Assembly: GCF_900156885.1 (NCBI RefSeq)
Contig: NZ_FTOY01000011.1
Location: 845,366-909,365, forward strand
Direction of reading: 5' to 3'
Source of the DNA: Limosilactobacillus caccae
GTDB lineage: Bacteria > Bacillota > Bacilli > Lactobacillales > Lactobacillaceae
Length of the DNA: 64,000 nt
In this document: in pieces, positions 15,559-24,274 of the stretch
How positions within the stretch are numbered: the first letter of the stretch is position 1
Layout of the letters: every line of letters starts with the position of its first letter
Notes under the pieces: generated by a model
Databases searched by the model: none
What the model was told of the DNA's origin: nothing
What the model saw: only the letters and a program-made list of their open reading frames with translations
Position numbers and translations under genes: made by a program

Positions 15559-17001
15559 TTACTTAACCGTCCCGGCAAAGCTTGGTTGGAAGTAAGGACT
15601 GATTGTGTATGAAGCAACGTTTGTCCCTGGCTTAGCGGCAGCAACATACTGGTTGTTACCAGTGTAGATTGCAGTATGGTAAGTTGAACCATGGTTACCC
15701 CAGAATAAGAGGTCCCCTGGCTTAGCTTCACTTACGGCATGCTGGCTGACACAGTTTTCCAATGCACCGGTGTAGTGTGGCAACTGTTTCCCCTCAGCAT
15801 TAGCGTAAACATACTTAACCAACCCAGAGCAGTCCATTCCGTTGAGACTTTCGCCACCCCAAACGTATGGAACACTATTGCTGTTTGCAATCTTAGTAGC
15901 AAGACTAACAACTGAACCATGTTGAAGGTCCTGGCTTGCACTAGTTGTTTGCTGTTGTGCTGGTTGGCTAGTAGCAGGTGCTTGTGATTGTTGTGGCTGC
16001 GCTGGTGCTGGTGTCGCAACTTGCTGACTTGCAGCAGCACTAGATTGCGGCGCTGCGCTTACTTGACTTTGCGTAGTTGCTATTGATTGACTGGCCTGGC
16101 TTGCAACTGGGGTAGTGGCAACATATGATTGACTATTAGCTGCCGCTACATTAGTGTTTGCACTGCTCATCTGTTGGCTAACTGCAGTTACTTGGTTCGG
16201 CGTTGCGCTAGTGCTTGCTGTTTGGCGAACTGTTGCTGTTGATTGACCAGCAACTGTCGGCATTACAACACTAGTTGAAGCTGCTGACGTCTGGGGAGCA
16301 ACCGCACTGGCCGCACTTTGACTGGCAACTACTGGTGTTGCAGACGTTACCGGCGCAGCACTATCACTAACAGTAACGTTGCTGTTAGCTACTGATGTAC
16401 TTTGCGCTGCTACTGCCGGGTTAGCAACTGCTTGGCTCGGCGCTGCTGATGAAGTAGGTACCGTCTCTTGTGGTGCCGCACTAACAACTGGTGCTTCCAT
16501 AGCAGCTGAGGCACTTTGTACCGGCTGTTGAACTGGCGTTGCGACAACGTTGGCTGCTGGGCCAGTAATACTAAGTTGTTGGCCAATGTACAGTGAATCA
16601 CCTGCACTCAAACCATTCCAGGCAATTAATTGGTCAACGGAAACGTTATAACGGTCAGCAATTGTGCTAAGAGTATCGCCTGGCTTAACCGTGTAACTAC
16701 CATCAGCATTTAAGTCGGCACTAGCATCGTCTTGTGTTGACGGCAGGGTCAATTGTTGCCCAGCCGTGATTAAGTCGACACTGTCACTGATCTTTTTAAT
16801 CGATGGGTTTGCCTTTTCAAGCGCGCTAACCGATAAGCCGTGCGCTTTGGCGATATCCCAAACGGTATCCCCCGCCTTTACTGTCAGCTGTTCCGCGTTA
16901 ACTACTTGGGTCGATACAGCTAATAACCCCAGTGCGCTAACCGCTCCCGTGACAGCCTTCCGTGATCGATGACTATTTGAATGATGTGCTTTTTTTGTCA
17001 T
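15559..17001 (-). CDS. Secreted LysM-NlpC/P60 peptidoglycan endopeptidase
   Basis: A secreted cell-wall hydrolase expected to cut the peptide stems of peptidoglycan. The 480-residue precursor has a signal peptide (basic SHRSRK, hydrophobic GAVSALGLLAV, cleavage after VNA near residue 36). Two LysM glycan-binding modules follow (about 37-85 and 99-145, each with VKxGDTxxxIA). A Ser/Thr/Ala/Gln/Val-rich linker of over 200 residues leads to an NlpC/P60 domain (about 368-480). Catalytic Cys is in NGMDCSGLVKY and catalytic His in YHTAIYTG. The linker is low-complexity and may be glycosylated; that is inference. A WalR-like box lies upstream. Confidence 0.94.
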   Translation of the reverse strand: MTKKAHHSNSHRSRKAVTGAVSALGLLAVSTQVVNAEQLTVKAGDTVWDIAKAHGLSVSALEKANPSIKKISDSVDLITAGQQLTLPSTQDDASADLNADGSYTVKPGDTLSTIADRYNVSVDQLIAWNGLSAGDSLYIGQQLSITGPAANVVATPVQQPVQSASAAMEAPVVSAAPQETVPTSSAAPSQAVANPAVAAQSTSVANSNVTVSDSAAPVTSATPVVASQSAASAVAPQTSAASTSVVMPTVAGQSTATVRQTASTSATPNQVTAVSQQMSSANTNVAAANSQSYVATTPVASQASQSIATTQSQVSAAPQSSAAASQQVATPAPAQPQQSQAPATSQPAQQQTTSASQDLQHGSVVSLATKIANSNSVPYVWGGESLNGMDCSGLVKYVYANAEGKQLPHYTGALENCVSQHAVSEAKPGDLLFWGNHGSTYHTAIYTGNNQYVAAAKPGTNVASYTISPYFQPSFAGTVK

Positions 17002-17110
17002 ATTGAATAAAACACCCTCCCAATAATTTCAAACATAAATAAACAATAATAGCAAATAGTGAAATACACATTTTTAACTTTACCATTAAATTTATAAACC
17101 GTATACAATT

Positions 17111-17127
17111 TGTTACGGACTTCTTAA
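17111..17127 (+). promoter_or_regulatory. Candidate WalR (YycF) box upstream of the cell-wall hydrolase
   Basis: TGTTAC-5 bases-TCTTAA matches the WalR direct-repeat consensus TGTWAH-N5-TGTWAH at 11 of 12 positions. It lies 110 bases upstream of a hydrolase of the kind WalRK controls in other Firmicutes. Function is inferred. Confidence 0.35.
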
Positions 17128-17140
17128 CAATCATTACCTT

Positions 17141-17157
17141 TTCTTAATTATTAAGAA
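17141..17157. repeat. AT-only palindrome after the small membrane-protein gene
   Basis: TTCTTAATTATTAAGAA is a perfect 8-bp inverted repeat around one base, 4 bases after the stop of the 17162-17458 gene. Neither strand has a T tract, so it may be a weak terminator or a protein site. Confidence 0.4.
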
Positions 17158-17161
17158 CACC

Positions 17162-17458
17162 TTACTGTAGCATGTCGTTTTTCACCTTGTCCATCCGGGC
17201 AACGAGGAATAGCTCAACCAGGGTGATAATGCACATCAACAGCTCTGAATAACGGGTCGTCCTAACAAAAACAATGATTGCTAAGATGCATAAAACCCAG
17301 TTTAAGTGCTTTTCTTGTTTAACCACCCGGATAAACTCCTTGCTCACCTTATCAGGCCGCTGTTGTGCCAAAAAGCCAAGCTGGGCATGCAGGCGGTTTT
17401 CAAAAATTACTAGTCCTAAAAAAACTAACGAAATAATAAATGTAATTAAACTATTCAT
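17162..17458 (-). CDS. Small membrane protein of unknown function
   Basis: A 98-residue protein with three predicted membrane segments: an N-terminal one (LITFIISLVFLGLVIF, about 4-19), and two close C-terminal ones (LNWVLCILAIIVFV and LLMCIITLVELFLV). A charged cytoplasmic loop containing RPDKVSKEFIRVVKQEK separates the first from the others. I recognise no family. The ATG at 17458 follows GAGGAT and overlaps the end of the upstream acidic-protein gene by 8 bases, so the pair is likely translated together in one GNAT-led operon. Confidence 0.65.
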   Translation of the reverse strand: MNSLITFIISLVFLGLVIFENRLHAQLGFLAQQRPDKVSKEFIRVVKQEKHLNWVLCILAIIVFVRTTRYSELLMCIITLVELFLVARMDKVKNDMLQ

Positions 17459-17795
17459 CGCTATCCTCATCTTTTGCGTGGATTGTCTGATTGTCGGCCT
17501 GGGACTGGTTATAACGTGCGATTAGGATCTGCTGGTACTTATCCATAATCACCCGGTCAACTGGCGTATCATCAATTTGCGGGTGGTCTTTTCTAATCTT
17601 ATCAAGGACTTCATCAGAAAAATCGAGGGTAGTTGCTACCTCCTTCTTCCCTTCTAAGACTGCCAGCGTGTCATCATAATCCAGCACCTCGACATCCCGC
17701 TGTGTCCGGTCAGCATCGGGTTGGTGAAGGACATCCGGGTTATCCTTGAGGTCTTCGCGAAAGCCATTTTCATCATATTGGTAATCTTCTGTCAT
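17451..17795 (-). CDS. Acidic protein of unknown function
   Basis: A 114-residue very acidic soluble protein (many Asp and Glu, starting MTEDYQYDENGFREDLKDNP and ending KDEDSDE). It has no membrane segment or recognised motif. A central stretch (LDFSDEVLDKIRKDHPQIDD) looks helical. Its ATG overlaps the stop of the acetyltransferase gene by one base (TAATG), and the membrane-protein gene overlaps its 3' end, so it is the middle of a three-gene unit. Coupled translation suggests it is real despite no known relatives. Confidence 0.65.
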   Translation of the reverse strand: MTEDYQYDENGFREDLKDNPDVLHQPDADRTQRDVEVLDYDDTLAVLEGKKEVATTLDFSDEVLDKIRKDHPQIDDTPVDRVIMDKYQQILIARYNQSQADNQTIHAKDEDSDE

Positions 17796-18295
17796 TAAAT
17801 TTCCTCTTTATTTCCAGTTTTTCTTACCATATTATACCAAGTTTCACCCGCATGGCTAGACGGAGAAATACCCGCTGTGGCAAAACCATTGCGCTCATAA
17901 AATGGAACGTTTTTTGCCAATGAATCAAGCGCAATTCCCTGGCACTGGTAATCTTGCGCCAGCTTAGCAAACGCTGCTAGCAAGCTGCTCCCAACTCCCT
18001 TATGCTGCCAAGCTGGCGCAACCGCAATTGATAAGACCAGGAGATAATTTCCCGTTGGCGGATTAGGATTAACATGTTCATAGTAGGCATCATCAAGTGT
18101 CGCCGTGTCTGCAACAATTCCAACAATAAAACCGACAATCTGGTTATTCATCCGGGCAACTAAAAAGGTATCCGGAATCGTTTGAATTCGCTGGGCAAAG
18201 GCTGTTTGACTTCCGGCTTCAGCTGGGGTAAACCCGGCTAGTTCAATTTGGTGGACCGCAAGGAGATCCCGTTTGTTTACATGGTCAATTTTCAT
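17795..18295 (-). CDS. GNAT family N-acetyltransferase
   Basis: A 166-residue acetyl-CoA-dependent N-acetyltransferase of the GCN5 superfamily. It shows motif A LSIAVAPAWQHKGVGSSLLAAFAKLA (about residues 88-113, with the QxxGxGxxL acetyl-CoA loop) and motif B DSLAKNVPFYERNGFATAG (about 122-140). The arrangement resembles arylalkylamine or spermidine-type acetyltransferases, but the substrate cannot be told. It begins a unit with two unknown small genes and lies just after the terminator of the lysine operon. Confidence 0.88.
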   Translation of the reverse strand: MKIDHVNKRDLLAVHQIELAGFTPAEAGSQTAFAQRIQTIPDTFLVARMNNQIVGFIVGIVADTATLDDAYYEHVNPNPPTGNYLLVLSIAVAPAWQHKGVGSSLLAAFAKLAQDYQCQGIALDSLAKNVPFYERNGFATAGISPSSHAGETWYNMVRKTGNKEEI

Positions 18296-18315
18296 TTATT
18301 ATCCTCTTTTTCTAA

Positions 18316-18344
18316 TAAAAAAGGCCGCAGATTTTGCTGGCCTT
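18316..18344 (-). terminator. Rho-independent terminator of the lysine operon
   Basis: On the minus strand AAGGCC-A-GC and GC-G-GCCTT close an 8-9 bp stem with one mismatch and a 7-base loop, then six T residues. It lies 26 bases after the asd stop. Confidence 0.85.
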
Positions 18345-18369
18345 CGTTTTATTTTAAATGTTTATTTTC

Positions 18370-19428
18370 TTAAATCAAATCATTAGCAACAAGTCGTTCC
18401 GCATTTTCAACCGTGTTCCAGGCTGCGCCCTTCAACAAGTTGTCAGAAACAACCCACATGTTAAAGGATCCCGGATTTTCCGCATCCGCCCGCAAGCGAC
18501 CGACAAAGGTATCCCGCTTGCCGACAGCATTGATTGGTTGTGGGTAAATCTGGTGGGCCGGGTCATCTTCTAAGACAACCCCTGGTGCATCCGTTAACGC
18601 AGCACGCAATTGATCGACGGTTACTGTTGGATCATCAACGGTAAAGTAAACTGATTCCCCGTGGGCAATCGGTACGGGAACCCGCACACAAGTTGCGGTT
18701 ACCTTAATGTCCTTGGCGTTCATATCATTTAACATGATCTTCTTTGTTTCGTGGATCATCTTCCATTCTTCGTGGGAGTAGCCATCATCTTCAAAGACAT
18801 CGATCTGGGGAAGCAGGTTAAATGCTAATGGGTAGTGCTTCTTATCACCCTTGGTTGGCAAAATTTTTGCGTCAGCCTGCATCTCCTTGCCATCAAGGAA
18901 GTCCTGTGATTCCTTGTAAAGCTCGTTTAGTGCTGATTGGCCGGCACCAGATGCTGCCTGGTAAGTTGATACAATAATTTGCTTCAAGCCGAATGCCTGC
19001 CGAATTGGTTCTAAGGCAACAACCATTTGAATTGTTGAACAATTCGGGTTAGCAACAATCCCATGATGGTTCTTCAGCGCTTCCTCATTTACTTCCGGAA
19101 CTACTAGCGGAACGTCAGGCTCCATCCGAAAAGCACTAGTATTATCGACACACACTGCCCCACGCTTAACTGCTTCAGGAAGGAACTTCTTTGAGACAGA
19201 ACCACCGGCAGATGACAAGACAATGTCAACCCCGTTAAAAGAATCCGGCGTGGTCTCTTCAACAGTCACTTGTTCTCCCTTGAAAGTTAATTGCTTGCCT
19301 GCAGACCGAGCAGATGCTAATAACTTCAAGCTCTTTACCGGAATTGTCGATTGTTCCAACTGCTGAATCATCCGTGTTCCGACAGCACCAGTTGCCCCTA
19401 AAATTGCTACATTATATTCCTTACTCAT
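18370..19428 (-). CDS. asd: Aspartate-semialdehyde dehydrogenase
   Basis: Asd reduces aspartyl phosphate to aspartate semialdehyde with NADPH, the step shared by lysine, threonine and methionine synthesis. The 352-residue protein has the NADP loop [17 protein letters not shown] near residue 10, the active-site cysteine in [10 protein letters not shown] near 128, the [16 protein letters not shown] signature near 160, and the catalytic histidine in [10 protein letters not shown] near 245. It is the last gene of the riboswitch-controlled lysA-dap operon and is followed by a terminator. Being last under lysine control, its supply for threonine and methionine would fall when lysine is plentiful. 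Confidence 0.96.
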   Translation of the reverse strand: MSKEYNVAILGATGAVGTRMIQQLEQSTIPVKSLKLLASARSAGKQLTFKGEQVTVEETTPDSFNGVDIVLSSAGGSVSKKFLPEAVKRGAVCVDNTSAFRMEPDVPLVVPEVNEEALKNHHGIVANPNCSTIQMVVALEPIRQAFGLKQIIVSTYQAASGAGQSALNELYKESQDFLDGKEMQADAKILPTKGDKKHYPLAFNLLPQIDVFEDDGYSHEEWKMIHETKKIMLNDMNAKDIKVTATCVRVPVPIAHGESVYFTVDDPTVTVDQLRAALTDAPGVVLEDDPAHQIYPQPINAVGKRDTFVGRLRADAENPGSFNMWVVSDNLLKGAAWNTVENAERLVANDLI

Positions 19429-19447
19429 ATTAGTTCCTTCTTTCAGC

Positions 19448-20629
19448 TTACAAATTATTCATAAATGCTTGTAATCGTTCAATTGCAGTATCAATTACTT
19501 CATCAGCAGCCGCATATGACAGGCGAATATGTCCTTCGCCCCCCGGGCCAAACGCGTTGCCAGGAATGACCCCCACCCGGGCTTCGTGGGCAAGCTTCCG
19601 GGCAAATTCCATGTCGTCTGTCCCAAACTTAGCGGGAATCTTCGCAAAGATGTAAAATGCCCCATCTGGTAGCGCAATTTCAAAGCCCATCTTCCGCATT
19701 GCCGTAGCGAGACGATCGCGCCGTTTCTTATAAATCTGTTTAAATTCTACCGGGTCCTCATCACCATTGTTTAACGCTTCAATTGCGGCTGCCTGTGCAG
19801 TGTTATTTGGCGCAGTTACCATAAAGGAATGCATCTTCGCCATTGTCTTGATAAAGTCGGCCGGTCCAGCGACATACCCTACCCGGTAACCCGTCATCGC
19901 ATGCGACTTTGACAAGCCCGAAATTAGGATCGTCTGTTCACACAAGATACTTGCTAACGAGTAAAAGCGGTGGTCATACATCAGCGAACTATAGATCTCA
20001 TCGACAATTGCGTATAGGTGGTGTTCAGCAATCACCTTTGCCAGGGCTGCTAATTCTTCTTTGGTGTACGAACGACCAGTCGGGTTATTCGGGTAGTTCA
20101 ATAATACTGCCTTTACTGCCGGTCCCTCTTCGGCCAATACCTTTTCAAGGCGGTCAGCAGAGAGGAGGAAGCCGTCATCAGAAGTATCGACCTTGACTGC
20201 TTCCGCCCCCGTTAAGGAAACACTGGGGAAATAAAGGGAGAAGGCTGGCGTTGGAATGATCACTTTATCACCCGGATTCAGCATTGCAAAAGTTGTTGCG
20301 GTTACCGCTTCAGTTGCACCGACTGTTACGACGATCTCTTGCTCAGGATCATAGCTTACATGGCGAGTTCTCTCTAGGTACTTACTAATCGCCTGACGCA
20401 GTTCGATCTTCCCCTTGCTAGCAGAATAATGAGAATCGTTATCTTCAATACTCGTGATTGCTGCTTTCTTAACATGGTCCGGCACTGCAAAGTCAGGTTC
20501 TCCCAGCGTGAGCTTTACTAATCCAGGCACCGCGGAAATTTCTTCATCAAAGGCCCGAATCTGTGCTGGTGGAACAGCGGCAAGGCGATCATTAATAACG
20601 TTTTTTAATTCTGCTTGTAGTTTTGGCAT
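19448..20629 (-). CDS. patA: N-acetyl-LL-diaminopimelate aminotransferase (class I/II)
   Basis: A 393-residue pyridoxal-phosphate aminotransferase. The PLP lysine lies in [17 protein letters not shown] near residue 235, with [16 protein letters not shown] near 165 and the C-terminal RLSYA arginine that binds the substrate carboxylate. By sequence alone it could be a general aromatic or aspartate aminotransferase. Its place between dapB and asd in a complete acetylase-type lysine operon makes it the enzyme that aminates N-acetyl-2-amino-6-oxopimelate. This function assignment is from context. Confidence 0.9.
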   Translation of the reverse strand: MPKLQAELKNVINDRLAAVPPAQIRAFDEEISAVPGLVKLTLGEPDFAVPDHVKKAAITSIEDNDSHYSASKGKIELRQAISKYLERTRHVSYDPEQEIVVTVGATEAVTATTFAMLNPGDKVIIPTPAFSLYFPSVSLTGAEAVKVDTSDDGFLLSADRLEKVLAEEGPAVKAVLLNYPNNPTGRSYTKEELAALAKVIAEHHLYAIVDEIYSSLMYDHRFYSLASILCEQTILISGLSKSHAMTGYRVGYVAGPADFIKTMAKMHSFMVTAPNNTAQAAAIEALNNGDEDPVEFKQIYKKRRDRLATAMRKMGFEIALPDGAFYIFAKIPAKFGTDDMEFARKLAHEARVGVIPGNAFGPGGEGHIRLSYAAADEVIDTAIERLQAFMNNL

Positions 20630-20640
20630 TTTTCCACCTC

Positions 20641-21420
20641 TTACAAAATATTTTCTAAACCAACCACTAAGTGTGGCAACTGGTCAACTTTTTCTAAGGC
20701 AACTTTCACACCACTCATAAATGACTGCCGGTCAAAAGAATCTTGCCGGATCGTCAACGCTTCACCAGCACCACCAAACAGAACCTGTTCGTGGGCAATG
20801 TAGCCTGGCAGGCGGACAGCATGGATCTTAATTCCGTGGTAGTCACCGCCCCGCGCTCCTGCTAGACTCTCCGTTTCCGCCGAATTGGTCTCATGTTTTG
20901 GCCGTACCTGATCAATCAGCTTAGCCGTACTCAAGGCCGTCCCAGATGGTGCATCCTTCTTATCGCCATGGTGCATTTCAATAATTTCGACATCAGGGAA
21001 ATACTCTGCTGCTTCTTTGGCAAATTTCATTAGTAACACTGCTGACATGCCAAAGTTAGCGGCAATTAATCCCCCCAGCTGCTTTTCTTCGCTTAACTTT
21101 ACTAGCTCTGCTTGTTGGTCGTCCGTCAATCCCGTCGTACCAACAATCGGCATAAAGTTATGCTCGAGGGCAAACTTCACGTTCGAGTACACTGCATCTG
21201 GTAAGGTAAAGTCGATCCAAATATCAGCAATTGCTTCATCTACTTGGTCCAGTTGCTGGTAAGTTGCAACCGTTTCAGCAAGCTGATATTGGGCTTTGTT
21301 GTCAGCAGTTAGGTGCGGAGCGAGCGCCGCCGTCAGTTGAAAGTCCGGTAACGAATTGACAAGGTCAACTGCCTTTTGCCCCATGGCACCAGTAGCACCA
21401 GCAATTAATACTTTTTTCAT
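20641..21420 (-). CDS. dapB: 4-hydroxy-tetrahydrodipicolinate reductase
   Basis: DapB reduces 4-hydroxy-tetrahydrodipicolinate to tetrahydrodipicolinate with NAD(P)H. The 259-residue protein begins with the dinucleotide loop MKKVLIAGATGAMGQKAVDL. It has GTTGLTDDQQAEL near residue 98 and the family signature IEMHHGDKKDAPSGTAL near 145 with the catalytic His-His and Lys. It starts 2 bases after the dapA stop, implying coupled translation. Confidence 0.96.
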   Translation of the reverse strand: MKKVLIAGATGAMGQKAVDLVNSLPDFQLTAALAPHLTADNKAQYQLAETVATYQQLDQVDEAIADIWIDFTLPDAVYSNVKFALEHNFMPIVGTTGLTDDQQAELVKLSEEKQLGGLIAANFGMSAVLLMKFAKEAAEYFPDVEIIEMHHGDKKDAPSGTALSTAKLIDQVRPKHETNSAETESLAGARGGDYHGIKIHAVRLPGYIAHEQVLFGGAGEALTIRQDSFDRQSFMSGVKVALEKVDQLPHLVVGLENIL

Positions 21421-21422
21421 TA

Positions 21423-22346
21423 TTATTCCCCCAGGTTAAGTGGTAAGTTCTTCGCGGTTAATGAATCTGTTGGCAAGGCTAATGCCTGTTCCAGTTGGCG
21501 CTTTTCTTCCTCATTCAATGACAAAATCGGCAGGCGGCAACCACCAGCTGCAAAGCCCTGCGCATTAAGCACTGCCTTAACTGGCGATGGGGATGGGAAC
21601 ATAAACAAGGCCGCCATCCGAGGCGTCAACCAGCGTTGTAATTTACCAGCAGTTGCGAAATCCCCATGATAAAGGACATCGTACATTTGCCGCAGCTGGT
21701 CAATGTAATTGTGGGCGGCAACGGAAATTACCCCGTTGGCCCCTAATACCCGGGCAGTTAGTGCCTGTGCATCTTCACCAGTAAAGACCGCAAATGATGG
21801 TTCCTTATGGTCAACAATGTATTCTAGTTCTTCTAATGATGCACACTGCTTAACCCCCGCGATGTTCTGGTGGTGGGAAAGCTCAACAACCGTTTCTTGA
21901 GCCATCTTCACCCCGGTCCGGCCAGGAATGTTGTAGATCACAATAGGGATATTAACGCTGTCCGCAATCGTGGTGAAGTGGGCAAGCATCCCCCGTTGGT
22001 TCGGCTTGTTATATGGTGGAACAACTACCAATGCGTAATCAATTCCGTCGATCTGGGCAACTTCATTGGTGAAGGCGATCGTTTCTTTGGTGTTATTACT
22101 CCCGGTTCCGGCAATCACTGGTACCCGGCCGTTAACAATTTCACCAAAGCGTTGGTATAGTTCAATTTTCTCATCGTGGGTTAATTCAGGGGTCTCGCCA
22201 GTTGTTCCGCCAACGACAAATCCCTTACAGCCATGTTCGATTTGATAATTAGTCAACCGCTCCAAGCTACTAAAATTAATTTTTCCTTCTTCATCAAAGG
22301 GGGTCACGATTGCCGTCATTAAGTCTGCATCTGCTAATGTTGTCAT
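21423..22346 (-). CDS. dapA: 4-hydroxy-tetrahydrodipicolinate synthase
   Basis: DapA condenses pyruvate with aspartate semialdehyde, the first committed step to lysine. The 307-residue (beta/alpha)8 protein has the pyruvate-binding [15 protein letters not shown] near residue 43. The catalytic tyrosine is in [13 protein letters not shown] near 135, and the Schiff-base lysine is in [14 protein letters not shown] near 162. The length is slightly more than the usual 290 because of a short C-terminal extension ([19 protein letters not shown]). It is the fourth gene of the operon. Confidence 0.96.
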   Translation of the reverse strand: MTTLADADLMTAIVTPFDEEGKINFSSLERLTNYQIEHGCKGFVVGGTTGETPELTHDEKIELYQRFGEIVNGRVPVIAGTGSNNTKETIAFTNEVAQIDGIDYALVVVPPYNKPNQRGMLAHFTTIADSVNIPIVIYNIPGRTGVKMAQETVVELSHHQNIAGVKQCASLEELEYIVDHKEPSFAVFTGEDAQALTARVLGANGVISVAAHNYIDQLRQMYDVLYHGDFATAGKLQRWLTPRMAALFMFPSPSPVKAVLNAQGFAAGGCRLPILSLNEEEKRQLEQALALPTDSLTAKNLPLNLGE

Positions 22347-22372
22347 TTTTCTTCCTCCATCTCAAATTGCCA

Positions 22373-23524
22373 CTATCCCTGCATCCGGTATGTCAAAAAG
22401 CCCGTAATTGCATCAACGCCCCGTTGAATTGCCGCCTCGTTCGGGGTCAGCGTTGCGGAATGAAGCTGGGAGTCATCGTCAACCCCGAGCCAAAACATTG
22501 TCCCAGGAAACTTCGCGAGTAGGTAGCCGAAGTCCTCTCCTGTCATGGCCGGTGCGGTTTCAACAAAATTTACTTCCGGCTTTTGCTCCATGTAAGTAAT
22601 AAAGCGCTTAGTTAATTCGGGATTATTCTCAACTGGCCAGTAGCCACCCTGGTTGAGTTCTAATTCAACATCCATGTTATAGCTACGACCAATCCCGTGG
22701 CAAAGGTCCTTCAGCCGTTCATCAATTTGTTCAATCATCTTCTGGGTCAGCCCCCGAATTGTGCCTTCAATTCGGGTATGCCCGGCAATTACGTTGCGGA
22801 TCGTTCCCCCATCAACCTTTCCCAGAGTGATTACCCCGCTTTGGATCGGGTCGATACTGCGAGAAATAATGGTTTGAATCTGCATGATCAACGCAGCGGC
22901 CGCAACGACAGTATCGTTAGCGTCCTGGGGGTAAGCGGCGTGACCACCTTTTCCGTGTAAGTCAATGTTGACCTCCGTCGTTCCCGCAAATAGGGTTCCC
23001 ATCCGGCAACCAATTGCGCCAGCAGGCAGGTCAGGATTATCATGCAGGCCATAAAATTCATCCGGTTGCCACTTGCCAGTAAATAGGCCTAGCTCATATG
23101 CCTGCTTACCGCCACTCTCGCTTTCCTCCGCTGGTTGGAAGAAGAAGAGCAGGTTATCTTTCGGTTGGTGTTCACTAAAGTAGTCTAACACCCCCAGGGC
23201 AACCGTCATATGAATATCGTGACCACAGGCATGCATCACTCCTGGGTGGGTCGAGGAATAGGGCAAGCCGGTTTGTTCTTCAACTGGTAAGGCATCGATA
23301 TCTGTCCGGTAACCGATAGTCCTGTGTGGTGCACTCCCATGAACTAGCACCATCAAGGCGGTCGGTAGCTCTGCTGGCGTCCGCACTTCCAAAAAGTCCT
23401 GGTTGAAATGGGCAATAGTTTCCGCTAAGAATGCATGGGTTTCTGTTTCATGCAAGGCCAATTCAGGAATCTGGTGAAGGTGGCGGCGAATCGTAATTAA
23501 CTCTTCCGTAGTTAACATCCGCAT
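22373..23524 (-). CDS. dapL: N-acetyldiaminopimelate deacetylase
   Basis: An M20-family metallohydrolase that removes the acetyl group from N-acetyl-LL-diaminopimelate. The 383-residue protein has HACGHDIHMTVALGVLDYF near residue 93 with metal ligands, FFFQPAEESESGG near 128 with the catalytic glutamates, and a dimerisation domain near 180-290. The family also includes IAA-amino-acid hydrolases and carboxypeptidases. Its position next to dapD and dapA decides the function. It starts 5 bases after the dapD stop. Confidence 0.92.
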   Translation of the reverse strand: MRMLTTEELITIRRHLHQIPELALHETETHAFLAETIAHFNQDFLEVRTPAELPTALMVLVHGSAPHRTIGYRTDIDALPVEEQTGLPYSSTHPGVMHACGHDIHMTVALGVLDYFSEHQPKDNLLFFFQPAEESESGGKQAYELGLFTGKWQPDEFYGLHDNPDLPAGAIGCRMGTLFAGTTEVNIDLHGKGGHAAYPQDANDTVVAAAALIMQIQTIISRSIDPIQSGVITLGKVDGGTIRNVIAGHTRIEGTIRGLTQKMIEQIDERLKDLCHGIGRSYNMDVELELNQGGYWPVENNPELTKRFITYMEQKPEVNFVETAPAMTGEDFGYLLAKFPGTMFWLGVDDDSQLHSATLTPNEAAIQRGVDAITGFLTYRMQG

Positions 23525-23529
23525 CCCTC

Positions 23530-24240
23530 CTATAGTTTCCGCAGATCGTCTTCGAGCTCTGTCTTGCCGGCGGTCTGGTCATCAACATTCTTAATAAACT
23601 TGGCGGGTACGCCTGCAACCATCGTATGTGGTGCGACATCGTGGGTAACAATTGCACCAGCAGCAATCACTGCTCCTTCACCGACGTGGACGCCTTCAAT
23701 CACCACCGCATTAGCACCAATCATCACGTTATCGTCAATCCGGACCGGTTGGGCAGATGCTGGTTCAACAACTCCCGCTAAAACAGTCCCTGCACCGATG
23801 TGGCAGTGACGACCAACGATGGCCCGGCCGCCGAGTACTGCTCCCATGTCGATCATTGAATCGGCACCAATTTCGGCACCAATATTAATTGTTGCCCCCA
23901 TCATAATTACCGCATTATCACCGATTAGGACCTTATCACGAATAATTGCTCCTGGCTCAATCCGCGCGTTAATTCCCTTTAAGTCCAGCAGTGGGACAGC
24001 AGAATTACGGGCATCATTTTCAACGTGGAATGATTGAATCTCCTTGCTGTATTTCTTCAACAGGGGCTCAATTACTGCCCAGTCACCGAAGATAACGCCG
24101 GTATGTTGCTCTAAATAAGTTTCAACATCAGCCGGAAAATCTAACCCTGCGAGTTCCCCCTTTAGGTAAACCTTGACCGGAGTCTTCTTGGGGGCGTTAC
24201 TGATGTAGTTAATAATCGTTTGTGCGTCTAATTCTGCCAT
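23530..24240 (-). CDS. dapD: Tetrahydrodipicolinate N-acetyltransferase
   Basis: Transfers acetyl from acetyl-CoA to tetrahydrodipicolinate, defining the acetylase variant of the lysine pathway. The 236-residue protein has a DapH-type N-terminal domain (about 1-85) and then a left-handed beta-helix of hexapeptide repeats ([38 protein letters not shown] and more, about 95-215). The beta-helix is typical of trimeric acyltransferases. The length and N-domain fit the N-acetyl rather than the N-succinyl enzyme. Also named dapH in bacilli. Confidence 0.94.
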   Translation of the reverse strand: MAELDAQTIINYISNAPKKTPVKVYLKGELAGLDFPADVETYLEQHTGVIFGDWAVIEPLLKKYSKEIQSFHVENDARNSAVPLLDLKGINARIEPGAIIRDKVLIGDNAVIMMGATINIGAEIGADSMIDMGAVLGGRAIVGRHCHIGAGTVLAGVVEPASAQPVRIDDNVMIGANAVVIEGVHVGEGAVIAAGAIVTHDVAPHTMVAGVPAKFIKNVDDQTAGKTELEDDLRKL

Positions 24241-24274
24241 GTTTCTTACCTCTTTCTTCCTTTATATAAGTAAT

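Noticed and set aside
15900..16560. Possible tandem DNA repeats or a CRISPR-like array in the hydrolase linker
   Set aside because: The repetition is at amino-acid composition level (Ser/Ala/Val/Thr/Gln) without regular DNA repeat units or spacers.
15732..16607. Gln/His/Leu-rich minus-strand frames within the LysM-NlpC gene
   Set aside because: Frame-shifted readings of the low-complexity Ser/Thr/Ala/Gln linker.
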